From NCBI GenBank assembly GCA_902362725.1, contig CABIXM010000002.1, positions 188,340-252,339 on the forward strand: a stretch of 64,000 nucleotides of DNA. The letters run 5' to 3'. The DNA is from Clostridiaceae bacterium. Its GTDB lineage: Bacteria > Bacillota > Clostridia > Lachnospirales > Lachnospiraceae. The translations under genes were made by a program, and so were the position numbers. Position 1 is the first letter of the stretch, and each line of letters starts with the position of its first letter. The notes below the pieces were generated by a model. The model saw only the letters and a list, made by a program, of their open reading frames with translations. It did not search any database and was not told the DNA's origin. Positions 26,346 through 34,168 of the stretch are shown here, in pieces.

Positions 26346-27062
26346 TTGAAAAATTCACCGCGGTATCTTGCCATCGCACAGGATATCATCACTCAAATTC
26401 AGGAAGGAAAACTTCGCCCTGGTGATCAGATTATGACAGAGGCACAGCTGTGTGAAGAATACGTAGTCAGCCGTATGACCGTCAATAAAGCACTGACTAC
26501 CCTGGTTACTAAAGGATTTGTGCGCCGTGTCTCCGGAAAAGGAACCTTCGTTCTGGACCAGCAGGTTACCAAATACATCGGAGCTGCCTCGCCCGGAAGC
26601 TTTTCCCGTGATATGGCTTCCATTCACACCAAGCCCGGTGCCATTCTGGTAGAATATCGTGTAGTCCGTGCTTCTGAATTTCCGTCTGTAGCTCAGCAGC
26701 TGGAGCTGCATGAAAATGATTTTCTGCACTATATCCATCGAATTCGTACCAGCGACGGGATCCGGATTGCTTTAAGTCACACTTATATTCCCTGCAAATA
26801 TCTTCCTGCTGTTGATGTCTCTGCTTTGGAAGGATCCCTCTATGAATATCTGGATGAAACCTACCATGTACATCCCCAGGCACTGGATTACAGCTTTGCA
26901 GCCCTGCTTCCTACCAACCGGCAGAAGGAGCTGCTTCAGGTGGACTCCTGTGCCCTGTTAAAATCTTCCCATCGTAGTATTATCGAGACAGGGGAACTGT
27001 TCGAATATACAGAGACCTACTATGCGGGCAACCGCTTTACCTACAAATTTGCCCCACGTTAG
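26346..27062 (+). CDS. GntR/HutC-family regulator with UTRA domain
   Basis: The 238-residue regulator has an N-terminal winged helix (about 5-70; GDQIMTEAQLCEEYVVSRMT) and a UTRA effector domain (about 90-235) that binds sugar phosphates or related ligands. It is divergent from the PTS operon, with matching palindromes at both promoters, so it most likely represses the operon until the phosphorylated substrate appears. The start is a TTG at 26346: AAGGAG lies seven bases before it and the product then starts KNSPRYLAIAQDI, the usual GntR beginning. No ATG fits. Confidence 0.92.
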   Translation: MKNSPRYLAIAQDIITQIQEGKLRPGDQIMTEAQLCEEYVVSRMTVNKALTTLVTKGFVRRVSGKGTFVLDQQVTKYIGAASPGSFSRDMASIHTKPGAILVEYRVVRASEFPSVAQQLELHENDFLHYIHRIRTSDGIRIALSHTYIPCKYLPAVDVSALEGSLYEYLDETYHVHPQALDYSFAALLPTNRQKELLQVDSCALLKSSHRSIIETGELFEYTETYYAGNRFTYKFAPR

Positions 27063-27082
27063 GAACCAATGATTTTTTTATA

Positions 27083-27141
27083 AAAATAGAAGGAACTGTG
27101 AACCTGTATTTCTCATGCAGCTTCGCAGTTCCTTCTATTTT
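27083..27141. terminator. Bidirectional terminator between the GntR regulator and asparaginase
   Basis: Arms of about 15 bases (AAAATAGAAGGAACTG and its complement) flanked by T-rich runs on both strands; it serves the two convergent genes. Confidence 0.85.
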
Positions 27142-27157
27142 CATTTTTTTAAATCAG

Positions 27158-28153
27158 CTATTCTGAAATTTCCCCTGCATAATTCCGCGCAAAGATTTCC
27201 TTTACCTCTTCCGGATCCTCTGTCTGTCCCAGCGCCCACATCATTTTCGTCACAATGGCTTCCGTGGTCATATCACGGCCCGGAATGACCCCACAGTCCA
27301 GAAGCTTGCGTCCCACCTCATAGAGGGACAGATCGCTCTTCTCATAGAGACACTGGCTGCACACCGCAATGCTGACCCCATGATCCGTCAGCTTCTTCAG
27401 CTTGGGAAGGAGGTTCCGCCGCTCAAAATGGGTGCCACCCGCGCCAAAGGCCTCGATGACAACGCCCCGGTACCCCAGCTCCAGCAGGCTGTCAAAAATC
27501 TCCGGCTTGGTTCCCGGAATCAGCTTCATCAGAAATACGTCCGTACAGAGCTTATTTTTCAGCTCAAAGGGAGCCGCCGCCTCTTCTCCCGTCCGGCTGT
27601 GCTCCAGGTGTACGCCGTCCGCATAGATTTTCCCGATATAGGGCGCGGAAATGCTTTCAAAGGCGTCAAAGCCCATGGTTCGCACCTTTACCGCGCGGCA
27701 GCCGCCCATAATCTTATCGTCAAAGGCCACCATTACCCCGCTCAGACCTGCGTCCACCGCCGCGAAGGCCGTCTGCAGGTTCCGCTTGGCATCGGTAAAC
27801 ATCTGGCCGATGGGAATCTGCGCTCCGGTCAGCACCACCGGCTTCGTCAGGTTCTGCAGCATATAGCTGAGTGCGGAAGCCGTATACGCCATGGTATCTG
27901 TGCCATGGGTGATGATGATACCGTCATAATCCGGCAGCGCCTCCGCCACCTGCTCTGCCATAAACTGCCATTCCTCCGGCTGAATATTGGAGCTGTCCAG
28001 ATTCAGGATATCCCGGCTTTCGATCGCAAAGCCTTCCCGCAGCTCCGGCAGAAGTTCCAGAATTCCGTCTCCGGACATTCCCGGGGTCAGCCCCTCCTCT
28101 GAATGGGTACAGGCAATGGTTCCGCCTGTCGCCAGCAATAATACCTTTTTCAT
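27158..28153 (-). CDS. L-asparaginase (type I-like)
   Basis: The 331-residue protein hydrolyses asparagine to aspartate and ammonia. It shows both active-site signatures: ATGGTIAC (8-15, nucleophile Thr 12) and IITHGTDTMAYTAS (about 85-98). There is no signal peptide, so it is cytoplasmic, and the length fits the AnsA-type enzymes. It is the second gene of an operon behind an FCD-type GntR regulator, which presumably senses a related amino or organic acid. Confidence 0.95.
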   Translation of the reverse strand: MKKVLLLATGGTIACTHSEEGLTPGMSGDGILELLPELREGFAIESRDILNLDSSNIQPEEWQFMAEQVAEALPDYDGIIITHGTDTMAYTASALSYMLQNLTKPVVLTGAQIPIGQMFTDAKRNLQTAFAAVDAGLSGVMVAFDDKIMGGCRAVKVRTMGFDAFESISAPYIGKIYADGVHLEHSRTGEEAAAPFELKNKLCTDVFLMKLIPGTKPEIFDSLLELGYRGVVIEAFGAGGTHFERRNLLPKLKKLTDHGVSIAVCSQCLYEKSDLSLYEVGRKLLDCGVIPGRDMTTEAIVTKMMWALGQTEDPEEVKEIFARNYAGEISE

Positions 28154-28168
28154 TCTCTTTGTTCCTCC

Positions 28169-28828
28169 TTACCCCTGCCAGGGCGCTGCCGCCCGGTCAT
28201 GAAAATACAGTCGGTATTCCACACCGCTCAGTTCTTTATCCACAAAGGCTCTCGCTTTTTCCACATCCCGTTCCTTCAGGGCCTCCACCAGCTCCAGATG
28301 CGCTTCCATCGCCCCCACCGCATCCGCGCTTTTCCAGTCCCGCACCAGCACCCGGCGCAGCTTGTTCAGGGTTCCCTCCAGGGTAGAAATCAGATAGGGA
28401 TTCCGGGACAGATAGACGACCGACATATGAAACTGCATATTCATGTCGCTGTACTGCCGGTAGGTGCCCTCCTTCATGGCCGCTATCTGCTTATGTACCT
28501 CCGCCTCCAGATGAGCCAACTCCTCTTTCCCCGCGTACTGGATCGCCAGCTCTGCGGAGGCCTTTTCCAGGATTCCCCGGAACTGAAACAGGCTCTGCAG
28601 CTCCGCCACCGAAAGCCCTCTGACCAGATAGCCCTTGTTGGGAATCTTGTCCAGGAATCCCTCCATACAGAGGTAATTCAGCGCCTCCCGGGACGGCGTC
28701 TTGCTGACACCGAACTTTTCCGAAATCTCCGCCTCGGTAATCATATCATTTTCCTCATAAACCCAGTTGATGATATCCTCCCGCAGGGCTTCGAGGACTT
28801 TTTCTGTCATAGACTGCCGTTTCGCCAT
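28169..28828 (-). CDS. GntR-family regulator with FCD domain
   Basis: The 219-residue protein has an N-terminal winged helix (about 1-70; EISEKFGVSKTPSREALNYL) and a helical FCD domain (about 78-210) with ligand and metal-binding His and Asp positions typical of FadR-like regulators. FCD domains usually bind small carboxylic acids. The start at 28828 follows AGGAGG by six bases. It precedes asparaginase by 15 bases. A 24-base palindrome between its promoter and start codon points to autoregulation. Confidence 0.92.
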   Translation of the reverse strand: MAKRQSMTEKVLEALREDIINWVYEENDMITEAEISEKFGVSKTPSREALNYLCMEGFLDKIPNKGYLVRGLSVAELQSLFQFRGILEKASAELAIQYAGKEELAHLEAEVHKQIAAMKEGTYRQYSDMNMQFHMSVVYLSRNPYLISTLEGTLNKLRRVLVRDWKSADAVGAMEAHLELVEALKERDVEKARAFVDKELSGVEYRLYFHDRAAAPWQG

Positions 28829-28869
28829 AATGAGCCTCCTGTATCTTAAGTCTGCCTGTTGTTTTTGGA

Positions 28870-28893
28870 ATATCAGTGATATATCACTGATAT
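28870..28893. promoter_or_regulatory. 24-bp perfect palindromic operator
   Basis: ATATCAGTGATA followed by its exact complement, placed five bases after the -10 box of the FCD regulator's promoter. Probably the binding site of that regulator. Confidence 0.8.
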
Positions 28894-28897
28894 CTGT

Positions 28898-28926
28898 ATC
28901 GTACACCCGGGGATTTCCTCTGTCAA
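28898..28926 (-). promoter_or_regulatory. Promoter of the FCD regulator / asparaginase operon
   Basis: Perfect TTGACA (28921-28926) and TACGAT (28898-28903) on the minus strand with a 17-base spacer. Confidence 0.75.
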
Positions 28927-28933
28927 GCAAAAA

Positions 28934-28963
28934 AGACCTTATCGTATCCATACGACAAGATCT
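28934..28963 (-). terminator. Terminator of mgtE
   Basis: A 14-base stem (AGATCTTGTCGTAT and its complement with one or two G-U pairs) followed on the minus strand by TTTTTTG. Confidence 0.85.
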
Positions 28964-28977
28964 TTTCTTTCTCTCTT

Positions 28978-30351
28978 TTACACCAGATGAACGATATCAA
29001 TCAGCACCACGGCCACCAGTCCGTAATACACCACGATGGCCACCAGGTCGTTGATGGTCGTAATCAGCGGTCCGGACGCTACGGCCGGGTCCACGCCTAC
29101 CTTTTTGAAGAAAATCGGTGTCAGGGTTCCCACCAGGCTGGATACCACCATGGCGCCCACCAGGGACACGCCCACACAGGCGGAAATCATCAGGGAATAG
29201 CCCAGGGTGAAACCTTTGAACAGGTGGATGTACGCGCCCAGGAATACCAGGGCCATCACCGCCAGAATCGCGCCGTTGAAGAAGCCGATCTTCATCTCCT
29301 TGAACATAAGCTTCACCTTCTGTCCGGTGGTCAGGTTCTCATCCATCAGCACCCGGATGGTTACCGCCAGGGACTGGGTTCCCACATTGCCGGCCATATC
29401 CAGAATCAGGGACTGGAAGCACATGACGATGGGCAGCACCGCCACGACGGACTCAAAGACGCCCACCACAGCGGACACCACCATGCCGAGGAACAGCAGA
29501 ATCACCAGCCAGGGCAGTCTTTTACGGATGCTCTCGCCTGTGGTCTCGTTTAAGTCCTCCTCGGCAGTCAGACCAGCCAGCTTCGCGTAATCGTCACCCA
29601 TCTCGTCATCTACCACCTCTACAATATCCTGGGCTGTGATGATACCGCCGATGCTCCGATCCTCCAACAACACGGGAATAGAATCCTCGGCGTAGTCCTT
29701 GATTTTCTCAATGCAGTCACTGATTTTCTCATGGTCCATGACGAACGGATAGGAACGGCTGATCAGATCTTCCAGCTCCACATGCTCTCTTGCGATGATC
29801 AGATCCTGCAGCTCGATGGCTCCGTAGTACTGCTCCTGCCGATCCACCACATAGATCGTGGAAATGTTATCATTTTCTCCGGCCTGACGCACCAGCTCCC
29901 GCATGGCCTCCCGGACGGTCAGATCGTTGTGAATCAGGATAAAATTGGTGGTCATATAACTACCGATCTCATCCTCGTCGTAGGACAGCAGAAGCCTGAC
30001 ATCTTCGCTGGCCTCTTTATCCAGCATCCCCAGAATTTTACACTTTGTGTCGTCGTCCACTTCCTCCAGAATGTCTACCGCATCGTCGGAATCCATCTCG
30101 GAAATGACCTTGGCCTGCTGTTTTAAGGACAGCTCCTTCAGATAAATATCGCCGTCGTCCAGATAGGCGAAAATCTCCGCCACCCGCTCTGCGCCCAGGG
30201 CCGAGTACAGGCGCTTTCTCTCCTCAGGCGTCAGAAGCTCCAGAGCCTCCGCAATATCGTTATCATGGTAATCGAAGAGCCGGTCAATCAGCTCCTCCCG
30301 GGACAGGTTTCCCCGGATAATCGCAATCAATTCCTCTACGTACTTTGTCAT
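28978..30351 (-). CDS. mgtE: Magnesium transporter MgtE
   Basis: The 457-residue protein has the full MgtE layout: an N-terminal helical domain (about 5-125; ALELLTPEERKRLYSALG), two CBS domains (about 130-255), and five transmembrane helices (about 275-457) with family motifs such as NVGTQSLAV (about 343) and DPAVASGPLITTINDL (about 422). MgtE is a gated Mg2+ channel that closes when its cytosolic domains bind Mg2+. The ATG at 30351 follows GGAGG. The transcript has a leader of about 340 bases with a small ORF and a terminator hairpin. Confidence 0.96.
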   Translation of the reverse strand: MTKYVEELIAIIRGNLSREELIDRLFDYHDNDIAEALELLTPEERKRLYSALGAERVAEIFAYLDDGDIYLKELSLKQQAKVISEMDSDDAVDILEEVDDDTKCKILGMLDKEASEDVRLLLSYDEDEIGSYMTTNFILIHNDLTVREAMRELVRQAGENDNISTIYVVDRQEQYYGAIELQDLIIAREHVELEDLISRSYPFVMDHEKISDCIEKIKDYAEDSIPVLLEDRSIGGIITAQDIVEVVDDEMGDDYAKLAGLTAEEDLNETTGESIRKRLPWLVILLFLGMVVSAVVGVFESVVAVLPIVMCFQSLILDMAGNVGTQSLAVTIRVLMDENLTTGQKVKLMFKEMKIGFFNGAILAVMALVFLGAYIHLFKGFTLGYSLMISACVGVSLVGAMVVSSLVGTLTPIFFKKVGVDPAVASGPLITTINDLVAIVVYYGLVAVVLIDIVHLV

Positions 30352-30417
30352 AGCCTACCTCCATTTGAGCCGCATTTTTCCAGAACCTTCCACCAGAAGC
30401 TTCCGAAAAATGACCGC

Positions 30418-30497
30418 AAAAAAACACCGCTTCAGATTTTCCAAAGCAGACTTAACGGTTACACGCTGTGAAGTCCGGATCTTACTGAATACGGTGT
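30418..30497 (-). terminator. Terminator-like hairpin in the mgtE leader
   Basis: On the minus strand ACACCG-TA-TTCAG (30485-30497) can pair with CTGAAGCGGTGT (30424-30435), with a loop of about 50 bases, followed by seven T residues (30418-30424). It lies 67 bases before mgtE and after the small leader ORF, so it could be an attenuator. No M-box consensus (AGGUGAGGCUCC) is visible. Together with the small ORF and promoter it accounts for the 30352-30759 gap. Confidence 0.6.
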
Positions 30498-30545
30498 GAA
30501 TCAAATGTCAATATAAAGCCAGCCATGACACGCAAAAGCATGCAG

Positions 30546-30650
30546 CTATTTTATGATTTCTAAGGGAATCTTCACGCACAGCTGCACGTTTTTGCCTTTC
30601 CTGTTCGCACCGTACTTTCTACTTCGTCCCGTACTATCGCAACTGTCCAT
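30546..30650 (-). CDS. 34-residue leader peptide upstream of mgtE
   Basis: This small ORF begins with ATG eight bases after a perfect AGGAGG(TGA) ribosome site. It encodes a basic peptide that starts MDSCDSTGRSRKYG and ends CVKIPLEIIK. A promoter is 46 bases upstream of the start. The second half of the ORF and its stop codon fall within a stem of about 16 base pairs (arms about 30534-30549 and 30570-30585). The downstream terminator-like hairpin and mgtE follow on the same strand. A regulatory leader peptide is the simplest reading; a separate small protein is possible. I recognise no family. Confidence 0.55.
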   Translation of the reverse strand: MDSCDSTGRSRKYGANRKGKNVQLCVKIPLEIIK

Positions 30651-30695
30651 GAAATTCACCTCCTGAAAATTAGAATTCATTTTGTTTCCTTTGTG

Positions 30696-30724
30696 AGTAT
30701 AACATCAAAGAAGGGGGTATACAA
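30696..30724 (-). promoter_or_regulatory. Promoter of the leader peptide / mgtE transcript
   Basis: TTGTAT (30719-30724) and TATACT (30696-30701) on the minus strand, 17 bases apart. The -35 box lies within a GGGGG/CCCCC inverted repeat (about 30711-30732) that may also end the upstream remnant. Confidence 0.65.
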
Positions 30725-30759
30725 CCCCCCTTCCTTAAAAACCTTCTCTTTTTTCGCTT

Positions 30760-31130
30760 TTACAGCTCCATGTGTTTCATTTCTTCCAGGAAATCCCGGA
30801 TATAGGAAACTGCCAGATAGGACGGTACCATAAAGTCCGTTCCCAGCGCGCCCTGGAAGCCCATAGCCAGTGCCTTCACAGACGGATTCAGGGTGAAGAG
30901 CAGCAGAGTAATAAGGCCTGCCACCACCGCTGCGACGGCTCTCTTTATCCCTTCCGGGAGGTCATTGAAAAACGGCGTACCAATTACTGCTACCTCCGGA
31001 ATTGCCTGATGATGTCTGCCCCATGTTCTTCCCTCTCCTGGTGGAGAATCGTGAATCCCTGATGAAGCATCTGGCTGCCCATCAGATTCCCCCCCAAGGT
31101 TTACTGGCCTGTTCCTCCTTTTGTAAAGGT
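30760..31130 (-). pseudogene. Degraded gene remnant with one membrane segment
   Basis: An open frame ends LAVSYIRDFLEEMKHMEL and contains a hydrophobic stretch (GIKRAVAAVVAGLITLLLFT). Upstream it has no start codon with a ribosome site, and its apparent N-terminus is read through the structured repeat at 31166-31301. Another frame holds a fragment starting MGSQMLHQGFTILHQERE before a stop. The mixture of frames suggests a decayed gene. I cannot name its ancestor. Confidence 0.35.
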
Positions 31131-31165
31131 GGATGAGTATCAATAGAATGTGTCCTATATAAAAA

Positions 31166-31301
31166 AGAATGTGCCATTGGCACATTCTCGCGCCGAGGCG
31201 CGGTTGCTTCAGCAACCATCTACCACTGCGCCGAGTGCGCATCTTTGCAAGCTCTGCTTGCTTTTATGGAATAGGGAATTCTATCGGAATTTCCTATTCC
31301 A
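31166..31301. repeat. Structured dispersed repeat, copy A
   Basis: A series of inverted repeats: AGAATGTGCC/GGCACATTCT (31166-31189), CGCGCC/GGCGCG, then GGTTGCTTCAGCAACCATC, a GTGCGCATC segment, GCAAGC/GCTTGC, and a final long dyad at 31268-31300 built around AGGGAATTCTATCGGAATTT. Copy B at 44879-45000 has the same order with compensating changes in the stems. Confidence 0.75.
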
Positions 31302-31308
31302 TAATAAA

Positions 31309-31338
31309 GAAAGAGCGGGGCTATCGCCCCGCTCTTTC
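31309..31338. terminator. Terminator downstream of isoaspartyl dipeptidase
   Basis: GAAAGAGCGGGG and its complement around a four- to five-base loop, with A/T-rich flanks; it ends the iadA transcript (minus). Confidence 0.8.
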
Positions 31339-31351
31339 TGCCTTCCTTCAC

Positions 31352-32488
31352 CTATTCATAGGTTCCTTTTTTTACAACTTTTCCGTCTTTCATAAAGATC
31401 TCGCCGCCTGCCACAAAGGTATCCAGCGTCAAATCCGGTTCCCAAAGCAGAAAATCCGCATCCGCGCCCGGTCGAATTACGCCCTTCTCCGGCAGCAGAT
31501 CCAGTCCTTCCGCCACCTGGCTGGTAGCATAGGGAAGCGCCTCCTCCAATGGCATTCCAAGCGTCTTCACCATATACAAAATCTCTTTTCGAATCGCGTC
31601 CACGCCGGATACACCAATCTCCAGAAGTGTACCATCCTCCGCATAGTTGGACCAGCTTCCGTGCCCGTCAGAGCTGATGGTGATATGCTCTGTGGGAAGT
31701 CCGCGCTTCTTTGCCTCCAGAATACAGTCACCCGGAGTCGTATGCATACAACAGGTCAGATCCACATAACCGCCTTCCTCCAGCAGCTGATAGCCTTCCT
31801 CCAACAGTGCGTCATTGCGGTTTACATGAGTAGGGCGGAAGATCCGAACCGGAACGGAGCTTTCCCTGAGTGCCCGGAATACCGGCTTCAATCCCGCCTT
31901 GTCGTCACCCATATGCAGCGTCACCATGCCCGGCTTGCCACTGAGCATACCGGCCACTCTGGCCTTACTTGCAATCTGAATCAGTTCATCTTCTGTCACA
32001 TTCGGCGCCCGGTGATCGGAAATCGCCAGTTTTACACCGAGCACCTCTTTCACAAATACGATATCCCGTTCGATTTCTCCCGTAATCGTCGGACTCGGAT
32101 ATCCGTAAGCGCCTGTCAGCATATAGGCGCTCACGCCCTCTTCACAGAGAGCTCTTGTTTTCGCATAGAGATTATCCACACTCCTTGTGATTCCATCGGT
32201 ACCCAGAAGTCCTACCACCGTTGTGATACCGTTCTTCACCAGCTCTGAAAGCTGAAGCTCCGGCGTCCGCGTATGGAAGCTTCCTTCTCCTCCGCCTCCT
32301 GTAATGTGGACATGCTGATCGATAAGTCCCGGCGTAAGAAGCTTGCCTGCCGCATCCAACACCCGGCACTCCACCGGGAGTGCTCCGATCGTATCCTGAA
32401 TCTGTTCAATCCTTCTGCCACAAATCAACACATCCTTTTTCCCGAGATATTCCGGAGCATAGACCTCTGCATTTTTCACCAATAACAT
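31352..32488 (-). CDS. iadA: Isoaspartyl dipeptidase (beta-aspartyl peptidase)
   Basis: The 378-residue protein belongs to the amidohydrolase superfamily (M38). It shows the metal motif GLIDQHVHITGGGGEGSFHT (about 54-73), further metal ligands in DHRAPN (about 158) and LHMGDD (about 191), and SSDGHGSW (about 270) with the catalytic Asp. The enzyme cuts dipeptides with an isoaspartyl bond, which arise from damaged proteins. It is transcribed alone, although the MATE gene lies 85 bases upstream in the same direction. Recognition is strong. Confidence 0.93.
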   Translation of the reverse strand: MLLVKNAEVYAPEYLGKKDVLICGRRIEQIQDTIGALPVECRVLDAAGKLLTPGLIDQHVHITGGGGEGSFHTRTPELQLSELVKNGITTVVGLLGTDGITRSVDNLYAKTRALCEEGVSAYMLTGAYGYPSPTITGEIERDIVFVKEVLGVKLAISDHRAPNVTEDELIQIASKARVAGMLSGKPGMVTLHMGDDKAGLKPVFRALRESSVPVRIFRPTHVNRNDALLEEGYQLLEEGGYVDLTCCMHTTPGDCILEAKKRGLPTEHITISSDGHGSWSNYAEDGTLLEIGVSGVDAIRKEILYMVKTLGMPLEEALPYATSQVAEGLDLLPEKGVIRPGADADFLLWEPDLTLDTFVAGGEIFMKDGKVVKKGTYE

Positions 32489-32572
32489 GATCGTTTTCTC
32501 TTTTTCCCTTTTATTTTCCCTGTAACTTCTATCCAGTATATACGATAAAATCCGTCTTGTCTATCTTCCATC

Positions 32573-33925
32573 TTACACATAACACTCCCGCGCCTGTTTT
32601 CGCACGATAAAGAAGCAGAGCACCTGCATGGCAATCGTAATCAGCCAGGATCCCGGATAAGAAATAAACAGTACAAACAGCGACCGGTGTAGCGGAAAAA
32701 TGCCATAGATCCAGACAATTCTGGTTCCAACCGTTCCGATAATTGACAAAATCATCGGTACGCCCGACCGCCCCATACCGCGCATGGCGCCCGGGAACAG
32801 ATCCATGATACCGCACAGAAAATAGGGAATTGTTGTAATAGAAATAATTTCCATTCCTGCTTTGATAACATCCGGATCCTTTGTATAAATCTGTAAAATC
32901 TCCGGTCCGAATACATAGAAAATCGTTCCCAGTGTTCCCGCGAACACCACTGAGATAATCGCGCAGTCAATCAGCACCCGATCCATCCGTTTGAATTTTC
33001 CCACGCCATAATTCTGGCTGGTGAAGCTCATGCAGGCCTGGGTGACAGAATTCACCGATGCATAAAGGAAGCCCAGCAAGTTGTTGGCCGCTGTGTAGCC
33101 CGCCATGGCCGTGGAACCGAAGGAGTTTACCGATGACTGAAGCATGGCGTTAGAGAAATTGATGACCACGCTCTGGATGCCAGCCGGGATACCCACCTGA
33201 AAAATCTGCCCCAGATAAGACACATTCATCCGCAGCTTCGAAAACCTCAGCTGATAACTGCTCTCTGATTGATACAGGCAGCGCAGTACCAGAATGCAGG
33301 AGATAAGCTGCGACACCACGGTGGCAATAGCCACGCCTTCCACGGCCATATGGAATTTTACCACCAGAATCACATTCAGCATCGCATTGGTGATACCCGC
33401 CACGATCAGGAAGAGCAACGGCCGTCTGGTATCGCCCACCGCACGCAGAATCGCCGCTCCATAGTTATACAGCATGAAAAATGGCATACCCAGGAAATAA
33501 ATCCGCATATACAGGGTCGACAAATCAATCACATCATCCGGCGTCTCCATCACTTCCAGCGCCCATCTGGCCATCCCCACTCCCACAAAGGTCATGATCA
33601 CACCGCTGATCATCGCCACCAGAATTGCCGTATGAACGGTCTCAGACATCTCCTGATCCTGGCCTGCTGCGTAGAACCGGGCCGCCAGTACATTGACGCC
33701 CATAGAAATACCGATAAACAGATTCGTAAAGATATTGATCAGGGCTGTCGTGGAGCCCACCGCCGCCAGGGACTGGCTTCCGCTGTACTGCCCCACCACG
33801 ATGATATCCACCGCGTTGAACATCAGCTGCAGCACACCGGAAATCATCAGCGGCACCGCGAACACGATCAGCTTGTCCATCAGAGTGCCATTGCACATGT
33901 CGATTTCGTATTTATTCTTTTTCAC
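32573..33925 (-). CDS. MATE-family efflux transporter
   Basis: The 450-residue protein has twelve hydrophobic segments and MATE features: MISGVLQLMFNAVDIIVVGQ (about 22-41), AAVGSTTALINIFTNLFIG (about 55), and a second-half repeat QSVVINFSNAMLQSSVNSFG (about 262). These transporters export cationic drugs or other small molecules using Na+ or H+ gradients. No regulator is adjacent on the same strand and the substrate cannot be told from the sequence. Confidence 0.93.
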   Translation of the reverse strand: MKKNKYEIDMCNGTLMDKLIVFAVPLMISGVLQLMFNAVDIIVVGQYSGSQSLAAVGSTTALINIFTNLFIGISMGVNVLAARFYAAGQDQEMSETVHTAILVAMISGVIMTFVGVGMARWALEVMETPDDVIDLSTLYMRIYFLGMPFFMLYNYGAAILRAVGDTRRPLLFLIVAGITNAMLNVILVVKFHMAVEGVAIATVVSQLISCILVLRCLYQSESSYQLRFSKLRMNVSYLGQIFQVGIPAGIQSVVINFSNAMLQSSVNSFGSTAMAGYTAANNLLGFLYASVNSVTQACMSFTSQNYGVGKFKRMDRVLIDCAIISVVFAGTLGTIFYVFGPEILQIYTKDPDVIKAGMEIISITTIPYFLCGIMDLFPGAMRGMGRSGVPMILSIIGTVGTRIVWIYGIFPLHRSLFVLFISYPGSWLITIAMQVLCFFIVRKQARECYV

Positions 33926-34168
33926 TTTTATCTCTCCCGTTGCTTTTCTGTCTTTTCTTAAAGGCCGTCTTATCTATTATGTTACACAGATTTTTCGGGA
34001 AATGCAATATCTCATTCACAGAAAAACTGACGTTCATCATCTCACGCTTCGATGCAGCCTCTATCTGCTCAGGAACTGCTTGTATTCACTTTCTGTTTAT
34101 GATAGCATTGATCCTGAGTTTTGCCGGAAGGAACCGGTGAGCCATCCATTTATCTGGGAGAATTTTCT

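Noticed and set aside
30352-30690. M-box magnesium riboswitch ahead of mgtE
   Set aside because: The conserved AGGUGAGGCUCC and later M-box blocks could not be found in the leader.
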